A DNA stretch of 64,000 bases from Aptenodytes patagonicus (Eukaryota > Chordata > Aves > Sphenisciformes > Spheniscidae): NCBI RefSeq assembly GCF_965638725.1, contig NC_134962.1, positions 2,797,501 through 2,861,500 on the forward strand. The letters are read 5' to 3'. Each line of letters opens with the position of its first letter. Positions within the stretch are counted from its first letter, which is position 1. A model generated the notes under the pieces. The model searched no databases. It was given only the letters and a program-made list of their open reading frames with translations, and had not been told where the DNA came from. Positions 44,701 through 56,700 of this stretch are shown here, piece by piece. The translations under genes and the position numbers were made by a program.

Positions 44701-47700
44701 TATCTGATGCCCTCTTCTATCTTGTCATCTTATCAGCTGATCACATTTACACTCAGTGTGCGTTTAATTTCATCTCTGGCTTTAGCTGATGTCCTACAAG
44801 AACTGCACCTCTACCTTTGTCTCTTTCTCTACTCAAGTCTACTTAAATTCCCAGCCACTATCTGGAAGATACTGCAGTCTCAGATGCTCAGAGAAAGGTC
44901 TCTCACCTCTTTGGGGATACCACCCTTAGTCGGATAATACACAATTCGATATTTCTTTGGTGGTCTCAGAGGAGGACTCCAGGTCAAGTGCATGCTCTTA
45001 GAGGTCACAGCTGATATTTTAAGGTCAGTTGGGCTCAGCTGGGGACCCGTGTTCACAGGGATATCTTTCACAGTGCTACCTAGGAATTAAAAACACAGTT
45101 ACTGTCTTATATTCAGACTTCTCATGCCAAATGTACTTTCCAGCTCATAAATATAAGTGACATTTTTCAAATCAACTTACAGTCTCCTTCCCTGTCGAGT
45201 ATAGAAACTTCCAAACTGCTCCGAAATAAGCATTTTAAAACTGGGCATACAGGGAATATAAAAACTCCATAGAGAACAGGCTGTGTGTTTTGCTGGGTGC
45301 TGGGAATATTTTTTCAACACAAGTCTGCATTTTTGCCTGTATCCAAAAGATGACCCAGCTTTCCTCAATCATGAAAATTTGTCAAAATGAACAAGCAGAA
45401 GTTATTTTGGTTTCTTTTTTGAAAAGAATCTGCACCTTTGAAAAATGTCTAATTATATCAAACAAGTAGAAATTAATAAGGATGAATCAATTTATTTATA
45501 TGAATCTCCAGAGCATTAAAATAAAAGTATGCTTGAAAGTTAGACTTTCCCATTCTCCTTAGGCCAATCTTAGAGCAGAGAGAGATGGAAATATGTACAC
45601 AATATTTCTCCTGAGGATCTAAGCTAACATCTAGAGTGGTTCTTCACTCTCTTGTTCATCATACAAGCTGCTCTCCAGCAAAGGAAAGAAATAGGCTGTT
45701 TGGTTTTAACTTGAAAATTCCTTGGAGAGCCATCATTTAAAGTAAAGTGTGGAGGAAAAAAAAAGTGTTTGGATGTTTTATCATCTCCTCTTCCTACCTC
45801 CACATTTCCTCCATACACACTCCCTAATATCTTCTCAAATTAGCTCTTTTGCTTTTTCTGCCTCCTCTTGGTTGGAAGAAACTCAGAAAAGGAAATGGTT
45901 ACAACGTATTTATCACACCATATGATAATGGAAGAGGGAAAAGAAGTCCCCTCTTTCCTACAATTGTAGTTATTGTCATTAGGTGATTATATCCAAGAGT
46001 TATCCAAACCCCTGGTAGGAATAGCTCTTGCCTGTATTGGCTCCGAGGCCAAAAGCAGGTAACTAAACCAAGAGCATCAGAATGGAAACATCTACAGGTG
46101 ACATCTCTCTGTGACTTGTTAGAGACAGCAGGGAGTCTGCAGTGGAGTGACAGTGGAAGAATTGCATCCAGAGGGTCTTGTAGAAGACAACGATCACAGG
46201 AGAAACTGGCCAAAACATTGACGTAGCAAGGACCGTTGTCAGGCAGCAAGAGGGCTGAGCAAGGAGATCAGCACTGGAGGAGAAGAGTTAGGTGGTGCTG
46301 ACAGGGTGGTGGAGCTCATGGAGGGAAAGGTACGAGGAAGGGTCAATCCTGATGGCAAGGAAGGTGGATGGTGAGCAGAAGGAAGCTCAGCCCTCACTGA
46401 GGAGGTTTCACTTCACCTGCGCTTTCCTTGTTGCTCTTCTCTTTGATCCTGGTGCACAGGACCCGGGTGAGCTTGCCAACCAGAGAACTCAGCAATGGGA
46501 AATCCAGCACGTTGTACACTGTGAGCTCCAGAGGCTCCGAGGCCACCTGCTTCAGCTCTGCCTCGTCCGCGTTCTTCACCCCTGCAACCAGAGCAGAGAA
46601 CAAGACTGAGAAAACTCCCCAGAGAGGAGCAGCTTCTGCCTCCTGCTTCTGTGTTGTTTGTTCAGGGGCAGGATGTGTCCACCATCATCCTGCTCTCCAA
46701 GCAGAGCCTCCCAGTCATTCCAGTGGGGTGGTGGTATCTGAGAATGGCCTTGGGCTTTCCTGCAGCAACAGCCTCAGTCCAGCCTGAGAAGGGCTTTCAA
46801 CTCTGTGGGCTCAGAAGGTCTTTTGTGGCCTAGAGGCAGTCTAGTGAATCCTTCTTCTGTTTTCCTGCCTCCTCATCACTTGCAGGCTTTGCTACCAGGA
46901 AGGTAGATATTTTTCACCCTAAGAGGCAGTTGGCATAAATGGGGGAATGAGTGAATGAACAAACAAACATTTTATATTTATGAGGTGCCAGCACTCCCCA
47001 CAGAGACTCTTGTTGTTCATCAGAACATCACACTGCGTTTCAAGAGTGTCGGGGATGAGCAAAAAGCAGACCATTTGTTTAGCAGAACTTCACCATCACA
47101 GAGCATCCTCCATCCCTATCCTTCTGCTCCACGCCCTCATTAACCCTCTGCAGACCAAGCCCCACAGCATACAACTTATTTTGCCTCCCAGTGCTAGGCT
47201 CAAGGTCACCCTAGCATTGCCCAAGTAGTACCATTGCCAGACGGGGATCCCACCTGGTTTCTCAAGTCCAAGACCATTACCTTAACAGCTTTGCTAGCCT
47301 CCTTCCCCCTTGCTCTTGCAGTAAGAACCAAGGCGCTGTTGAGATTAATACTCAGGTCCTGATGTTTAAGGACCAAACAATGTGATCTTCCTCTAACCAG
47401 AGAGGAAAGGCAAAGACCCCAGCCAGGAACAGATCTCCAAGTGATTTCAGGTACACAGTAGTTAGTCTGTTGTGCTGCACAACATACAGCTGAGGCTCAG
47501 CAGCTCCACTCAGTCCATGAAAGAAATCGCAGTGCCAGCCACTTAGCTACATAACCCTACGCAATAAACCCTTGCTCGTGTCTTCCCAACATAAATTAGC
47601 ACTTAAAGTTTTGGAGACTGCAATTTTAGGTGAGTTTTTTTATGTAACTTTATTGCCCATGCATTAGTCTAGCAGACTTGTTTAGTCATCAAGGACAGAG

Positions 47701-50700
47701 CTGCTCAAGGCCATTTTATATCTCATTATTGCTGCCAGATAGCAAAAAGCAGATAATGTTATTATTCAGAGAAATGGAAAGTTGCGAGAGGCAGCAATTA
47801 TAAAGGAGGTCTTCTGCCCTCCCCAGTACAATGTTCTCTTGCCTAATTCCACAGCTAAGAATATTGTTATCATGGCACAGGTCTCTGAGGCTCGCAAAGG
47901 TCTTTATGGATAGGAGGTGTGAAATACCTTGTGTGAATGAGTGTTTTTTCTAAACAAACAAAATCCCCTTTGAAGACACTGCCTGTGCTGAATAAATGAG
48001 TTAATTTTCATCTTAGCCACAATGTAATGAGGTCTTACCCATTACCTTAGTTTTAAAGCGTCAGGATGCTCCTATCAAAGTTGAGGGAACATAACCTTCA
48101 GTTTGAAGAAGATCAAAAGTAGGTTGACTTTGTCCTACAGCTTATCGATGGCTGTGATCTTACCAATGGCAAATATCTCTATGCCCAGGTTTTTCAATGT
48201 CTGAGCAGCCAGGTTGGCGTCATCCTGGGATTTTCCATCAGTCAGGAGTATTACCAACTTCTCAGCCTCCAGCCGGGCACCAGCATCTGGTTTCAGATTC
48301 TGCTCCAGGACGTGGGTCAGCGCCAGACCTGGGGAGGAGCAGGGATGGATGGTGTGTTACAGCCTGGCAGACAACCCCCCTGCCTTTACTCTTTTCTCTG
48401 CCCCCAGTGGCTTTGGTCCCCATGGAGGTCATCCCATGGGAACAGCTTCCCCCACTGCAGCTGCACAGATCATTTAGCAGAGACCTAGAGCTGGAATTAC
48501 CTGTAAAGGTGTTGCCGCCCTTGTACCGCAAATTCCTCACAGCCTCCAGCACCTGGTCCCTCGTAGAGTAAGCGCTCAGATCCCACTCTGTGCGGGGATC
48601 GCTGCTGTACTGGGACAGCCCTGGGGAAGGCAAGACCTATCGGCATCATGCAAGGCAAGGTAAGCCACAAGAGGAGATTCGTTCTGGGGAGGCAGCATCA
48701 GGCTTGCCACGGGAGGATGACACAAAATAATGAACGGGACTGGGGGTGAGCAGATTTGGTTTCTAGCACCTCTTTCTCTGCATAGTCCTTGTCATGCAGG
48801 CAGCAAGGTGATGCCTCAGACCCCACTGGGTACAGTGGTACTTACCCCTGTGGTGGTGCTCTGAAGTATTTGATAAGGTCTCAGCGTCAATCAGGGTCAA
48901 ACTAGTTGGCTGCAAGAAGTGGGAAGGATTTACACTGTCCTATTTCATGCACAACCTGGCCAGTGCCATCTGCTGGGGTTAGCATCACTCGGAACTGGAA
49001 GCGGCACCGTTCTTAGCTGAACTCAAAGCAGCCCCAATGCAGCGTTGCCACCGTATCTTTCTGCGCGGTGCTGTGGAGGCTGAGCACCTCATCAGAGGCA
49101 GGCAGCAAACCCCAAATGTGTCTCAGCATCAGTGCCCGACCTGATGCTGCCCAGAAGACATCGCTTCTGTTCACTGTGCAGCTATTTCTTACAGCCACTA
49201 GAGGACAGAGCTTGCTACCAGATGGGAAAAGCTGTCAAGAGCAGCAAGCAGGACCCCACCCTAAAGGAATAAAAGCTCCTCAGAGGAGCACATAAGCACA
49301 GGAACAGAGACCAAGGCCCCTTCGAACACACACTTCCCAAGGTCAGGAAACACGAAAGTGTCCTACCTACTCTTATCTTGTCTTGGGCAATACTGAATGG
49401 GGAAATCAAATTGCTCAGAAACTCCTTAATGAGCTTGAAATTGTTGCGTCCGATGCTCCAGGATCCATCCACAAGCAGGACGATATCAGTCATTGCAGAT
49501 GTGTCACACTGAAACTGGGAACCTGCGGGGGCATAAGGTTTGATATTGAGAGAAGCATTTGTAAAGGAGGAAAAACTGCTTCAGTTTTAAGATAAAAAGC
49601 AAATCTGCAGTGTAAGGCCTTGTCTGGATGATGGATTGGACCATCTGCCAGCCTGACGCATCCCAGCATCTTGGGAAAACCACGTGGCTAAGGATAACCC
49701 ATCTCAGTACCAAGAAATTGAGTGGTGCGCAGCTGCATTTCTGCAAAGAATGGGTTAAAGCTGTCAGGAAGTGTGTGCCTAACCCAAGCACTACTCTCTG
49801 CAAGCTGTCAGCTCCATTACGTCTCAGCCCCAGCCCAGTGCTTCCCTTTTATCTAGCCTAAGTCTCCAAGAATTGCAGGTGACTGCTTAATTCCATTCCA
49901 TCACGAGATCCCCTGTGGGCTATAATTATTTCGTGACTTTATATTAAATCCAATCTCTCCGTAAAACCCTGCTGGCATCACAGATACTCAAGCCCTGCCT
50001 TTCTCCCCACCCCAGGCCTACAGCTTAACAGAGGTTAAGATAGGGCATGTTTCTGACTGGATGCATCTTCCTTGAATATTTTTTGAATGGGGGATTTTTC
50101 ATCTTTGATGGAGGGAAACAGATGATCCCATCAAGATTCAGTGGGCTCCAAAGAGGTTACTCTCCTATCTCTTTTCACAGCCATGGATTCCTACTGGTCT
50201 CAAGGGACCAAACGAGGATGCTCTGGCCAATCCCATTCCCACCATTTCAACAGTGCTGTGAGCCATCTGCCCTGCCACAGTCTCAGCTGACAAATCTGAA
50301 GGATCTTCATGGATCAGTTATCTGTGAAACATGAAGAACAAGTCCAGAAGGTGGAGCAGGTTGGTAACAAACATCACTGATGCGCTTCCTCCCCTCCTGA
50401 AGGCTTGGAAAGGTCCATGGCTGGGGGGGTCTGTTGGAGAATATGAACTCTTACATGGATCTGTCAGAAGCAGGGGGAGGTGGCAACATGAAGAGAGAGA
50501 ATAGTGGCAAATCAATAAATTAAATCATCTGGAAGGAATTTTTGGCCTAGCTCTAGTTTGCCTTAAAATCTGTGACGTTCTGCAGAACTCCAAATTTCTC
50601 CAGTGATCCCTGACAGCTCCCCAAAGCATGACCTAGCAATTGAAAGCACTATCAGCAGCACTGTACTCTTGAAAATCTTGGTGACAGAGAGTGGGATGGA

Positions 50701-53700
50701 AAGCTTGTACTCAACGAGCGTTAGGGAAAACAGTAGGGAAGAAGGAGCAAGACATGTTTGAAACACCTCTCACCTCGCCTCAATGAATCCTTTGTGGGTT
50801 TTTCTTTTCCTAGAGACTCTTGCTCCGGGTTTGCAGGAGTGCGCTGGGATGATTTTGTGGTTGTTGGTGTTGCTTCTGTCACGCTGGCGTCCACACTGGG
50901 CTGGTTTCTTGTCGTTTCTCCTGAGACCTTTGGCTGAATCCCCTTCTGCCTTTTCTTTTCAGCTCTGTCCTTTGCTGTGCTCCACAGAGAAAAATCCCGT
51001 TGTCCCTAGCTGTGTTATCCCCACGCAACCTGCTCCGCTCATCGGCTGATGTAAGCCACATCTGACAGAGGTGTAGGGGGCCCAGAGAGGATAAAAGTCC
51101 TACCAGCTTTATGCAAATAGGTAGCTAGGTAAAGGAGACCATCTTCATTTATGCCTTTCTGAGAGGGCTGCATGCGGGCTCATGAGTTAATAATAATGTT
51201 AGTAGTGGATCACACCAGAAGTTTGTCCTTCCCGTTATCTTTGATGATGAAGAATAATGAATGTTTATAAAATATAAATCAGGGAAAACATACCATGGCA
51301 CTCGATACCCAGTGTAGTCTCCAGACCTCAGCGATCTGTGACTCGGAAACATCCTGAGCTAGTGCGAGTCTTTTTGTGTAACGGCCCTGATGGATCTTTC
51401 TTCCATCAACACATTGCCTTTTGAACTCATGCAAACCTTGTTGCCAGATACATGAGAATCTATGCAGTTATATACAGTCCTCAGCCATAGGGGAGAGCTC
51501 ACACCGTCTTATAGACCATCTGCAGCCAACCTTGGGACACAGACCCTAGGAAATCAAGCACCATTAGCCCCAGTGCTAAGGAAGCAGCTTGTTCTCAAAG
51601 GATCCGCTCTCAGTTGAAGGATATGACTGTATCTGCTGAATTTGAATACCTGTCAGCCCCAGGAATGCATGGATATGCTTTTTCAGGTTGGCTGGCATGA
51701 GGGGCAAATATTTTTAGGTTGCTTACTGTGTTTTTGTAGTTAAGAACTGCACGCAAGGGATGAGACTGGGCTAGCATGTCTCACTGAATGAACGTCCCTC
51801 ATGAAGTAGGGGTTGCAGGGAGAGGGTGGGAGTGGTTTTAGGGACAGTTGTGCTTAATGCTCCAACCATGGTAGCATGGCAAAGGTCGTGGCTCAAAATC
51901 AATCCGATGTGACTCCAGGACAGTCAGTGCACCCACCTGGCTGTGTCAAGACGGCATTCAGGGGTGGTGGGGTGGCCTCTGCCACCCCACTGTGCTCAGC
52001 TGCTGAGTTCCCCAAAGAGGTGAGATTCTTTCCTGACACAGCTCCTGAGTTTCTTCTGTTATTTCTAGTCTGGGATGCATTTTTGAGTTCCTCTACTGTA
52101 GGAAGACCAAAAACAGAGAGAGAGAGTCAAACTAGACAGGTCTGTGAGTCACAGTCCATCCCTCATCCCCTGGGTCTTCACCATTCCCCTTTCTAACCTT
52201 CCAACCAAAATAGTACCAGGCTCTGTGATTGCTGCATAGTCTACAGGGCATATGCCAGAGGATGAGCTCTGAGGAGCCACATCTCCAAGAGCCTCAGAAG
52301 CTCTCTGAATGGTAAAAAGTAGCACACTCTACTTACTCACAAATTTCCTCTTGGCAAACAGGGCTTCCTGGGAGCCGTTGAGCACGTAGACCTGCAGTGT
52401 GTATTCCTTGGTAGGGCTCAGCCCCCCCACCGTGGCTTTGGGAGTCTTGGTTTTCAGCATGACTTCTTGCTCCGAGTCCCCTGAGGTGGAATGAAGCCAC
52501 ATTTCAGAGCCTGTAGAGCTTAAATTTAAGCTGACAGTAGCAAAAGCACCGCTGAAATGCAGGGAATGTCTGCCTAGGGACCTCAGTCAACTCCTATTTC
52601 TTTTTTTAATTTTGTGGATCTCTGATTTTTACTCTTTTTCCCAATCCAGAGTTGAGAACGTTTAGGGTTTGGTTTTGTTTTTTTTTAAATCCCTGATACG
52701 TGCCCAGAATGGAAAACCAGTTCCCACCCACTAATAGGTTTCCCATTAGTGAAACTCTTACCAACTTCTCAAGGAGTTGCTGAGTGAAAAGCCGGTCTTC
52801 AGAGGGTAAAGACTGAGTAATTGCTAGTAAATACTGCTTATGAAAACATCCAACCAATTGATGTGCTTGAGGTCATATGTGACAAAATGAGGAAGTGGCT
52901 TAGTGTCTCCTGAGGTCATCGCTGGCACTTGGGACTCATCATCTTACTTATCCCAGCCGCTCTCGCTGTGCTGTCTCTGCAGGCCCCATCTCTCTCCAAG
53001 GGCAGCTGCTCTCTGCGGGGAGACAGCTCATTTCTGGGGCCAGCACTGCCTCCAGACCCCTCCAGCCATACCCCATGGTGTGGGACCTGTCCTGGGTCTG
53101 TGATGCCTTGACCAGCCAAGAACTGGGGCATTTCCCTGTTGGCACGGCAGTGAGCAGATGGAGCGAGGCAGCTCTGCAAAGCAGCAGCCAATTGCTGCAC
53201 CACGGTCGCTGTGCTACACAAAACAAAGGCAGAGAGGCAAGCTAGCTCCCTAAAATCCTCTGATTAAGGTCTACAAGCTTTAAATTATGGAGAGGGATGT
53301 GTTTCTGACCCCGCCATCCCTGTGCTCATGCCTAGGGCTGGAGATGGAGCTCCCCAGCCTACGCAGAGGGAAAGCCTCAGGCATGTGCCAGGAGCGCTGG
53401 TGGGGATTCCCTGCATTCCGGGGATGCTCATCGCTCTCTGCTGAGCTGAGGCCCAGGGAGAAGCAGGGCAGGGAAGGAACAAGAAACCTCCTGCTCCAGC
53501 TTGGGAAACAGGTGGGGGCTGAGCTAAAAGCGGGTGGATGATCACAAGGGCTTTGCCGCACGCACTACTGCCTGGCAGCTCCCTTCTCCGGCTTGCTGGG
53601 GGAGCGGCAGCGACTGAAAACCAAATGCCAGCCAAGACTTAGGTTGCCTCCAACCATTGCTCCCCGCGGAGGGACATCATGTCCTTCCAACACCACCAGG

Positions 53701-56700
53701 TTCAGCGTTGAAGTCAAGGAAAGCTGGAGCTTGGCTGGGGTAGAGAGACAGGGGGCTGAGCCCCCCACACACATGGGGTCAAGGACTTCCCATCCTGTGT
53801 CCCTGCAGGCAGGGAGAGAGCTGGGAGCTCCCACAGAACCACCAGACAATGAACCTTTCCTCATCTTTTTTCTCACACAGTCCCAAAGAGCAACACTTTC
53901 TGGCTAAGCCTTTCCCCTAGGATGAAGAGAGCCGAATTTCATCTCTCTCTCATGAATGAGTGATAGGGGGACTGTGCCTGCACTGACATGGCACTTCAGA
54001 CTGCTCTCATGGTGGCCAGAAAAGCTTCTTGTCCATATTGTGTGTACAGCCCAATGGAAAAAGTTTTGACCTAGGTAATCAACACTTGAAACCAGAACAA
54101 CCAGCAGATAATTCCCTCTGCCTTACCTCCATCACCCTAAGGTCTAAATAATGCTCTTACTTAAGTCCTATTATCCACCAGGCAAAAGGTGGAGCTCAGT
54201 CCCTCACTCACACACAAATCTCTGCTGGGTCTGATGTCCAATGCGTTAGCACGTACCTGCCATAGGCTTTACCCGAACTTTGTAGCCATTGATGTTCCCT
54301 TCAGTCTCTTTCCATTTCATTTGGAGCCTGTCTTCCGAAAGGACAGTGAGTTTCAGCCGGCCTGACCCTGGGGAGGAGGAGATGTGTCCATGCTGTTATG
54401 GATGGAATTCCTCCTTCTGCACATACAGACACAAACCACCACACACGCCATCTCCTCTCTGGACACGGGAACACTCGCAGTGCAGAGGAAACCTTCACCA
54501 TCCCATGCAAGTCCTCAGCACCCCCTGACGCTACACAGCAACGCCTGCAGTCCCCCTGCACCTCTGCCAGGAAACCTACCACGAGTCACTGCAAATCTGT
54601 AGCCTCCACCCTATGCAAAGAGGAGTTTCTCATGATCTCGAATGAGACCTCAATATATACTGCTGCAAACAGAGAAAACAGCCTCCCAAGGAAGCGAGGG
54701 CTTTCTCTGCGCCCCTCGCATCTTGGAGGACTCTCCCAGGAGCTTTCATGCAGGACGTTTTGTTTCAGCAAGTGTGTTTAGTGCAAATATCCGAAATGGG
54801 AGGGCAGGAAATAGATAAAAGGGCTCAATGAGGCTGCTGAGAAATACAGAAAGTCCCCAGGTGATGGATCCCATACTTCTGCAGAAAGATAATTTCAGAG
54901 GCAGCTCCAAGGACCAGCTGAGTTTAGAAAGAAAGAAAGGGGGATAAAAGAAAAAAAAAAGAAAAGAGAAAAAAAGAAAAAGAAAGAAAGAAAACCTGAT
55001 AAAGTGTAAATAACAGTTCCTGGCAGGACCATAACTCATGGGCACCAGCTTGTATCAGTTTGCTGCAGGGAGCAGCAAACTAAATGACAAATCCTGAGGA
55101 AAAAAATAATATCAGACAAGGAGGTAAAAAGAAGAAAGAGCACATTTCCTGATCATCTCCAGATTTCACAGATATCTTTTAAACCCCAGCTAGATGTCTG
55201 AACTCATGTGTCACTCTGAATCAATGATTCCTTAGTAAAACATAGCTGTACTGTCGTACAAGTGTCACCATATGAGACTTTTTCACTTGACTGGGTATAG
55301 GATGGCAACTCAGCAGGTTTATCTCCCCTCCTTCCTGACACTGTACCTACAGCTGCCTTTCCAGCAGGCTGCCCTAATTTGCAATGAGTGAGCGCATCCT
55401 TTGCCTGCGCACTATAAGCATCTGCACTCAAATGCCCACCCTCATTTGCAGTTGTTACCAATCTCTTTCCCTTCACCATTACTCATAAAAAAAGCTTAGG
55501 GTGACCTGGAGTGTCCTGCTCAGTGTTGGCAAACTGTGTGTTGCACGGGACACCTCAGGTCCCTAACCTGGTCTTGCATCACATCCAGACATCTCCTGAC
55601 ATCATCTTTGCCATGAAGTCACAGCCCAGGAAAGCAGTGAGAGCTGGCAGTGAGGACTTGCTTGTCTCAGCCCAACATCTGTGCCTTAACCTTTCCTCGC
55701 GGAGACTTCCTGCAGGCTGCCCAACAAGCCGATAACTATTTTGGGGAAACAAAGCTCAGATTCACATCTCGCCCCAGGCAAATCTGAAGGGGAAGAAAGA
55801 AAACATGGGGAAGAGGGGTGAGGGGCAAAATGAAATCCCAGAATCTCGCCTAAGAGAAATGGTAAAAGTTCGTGGAACAATGAGGGGAATTCATAGTTAG
55901 ATTAAACATGGAGCTGTCTTCTTTTGGCCAAGTGTGGTCCAGCTCCTCAGCCATCACTCTAGGAGCCAGGAAGCTAAAAAGGCAAGAATGTCCCCAGACA
56001 GACCAGAAAGGACAGCATCCTCTAAAGCGTCATTATGTGCTGGATGCAAATGAACCCCAGTGCCATGAAAGCTCCACTGTTTCCCTGCCCTGTGTCGGAT
56101 GTGCGCTATTTGATGCTGTAACCTTGATCTCCGGCTGATAGGGAGTTAAGCCCAGACTTAACTGCAGAGGCTGGTCTGGAAGATACTCTGAAGTGCCATC
56201 ACATCTCCAGAAACCTTTGTGCTGACCACTTCCACAGAAGGTTCAAACGTAATATAAAGGTGGATCTTCAACATCAGAAAGGCTGTGATGAGGTGCTATA
56301 GGTAGTTTCTGATCACTTATGGTACTATGGGAGCCCCACATGTTACAGGAGGAACGCGCTTCGTGTGCTTTCTTATCCAGATGTTGCACCACGTGTCACC
56401 ATATACGTCCAAAGCAATAGTTTCAGAGTGCAGGACGGAAGCAGTGACTAACAGAAGCAACACCGCTTTTTCTTCCTGTTTCTCAAGCTCCATTTGCAGA
56501 TCACATAAGCACCCTTCATTGCTTATAGAGGCTGCATTCCTAGGGCGAGGGAGCGGCATGCTGAACTGCTGCCAGTGATGAGGACAGGCTTTGCAGGGTG
56601 GGGAGGGACCAAGATACTCTCCCCAAAATGGGCCCCCTGATCTCCCGGTGCTCTTCACGTGTGGGAACGGGCTGTCTGAAGCTTCACCAACAGACATCAG

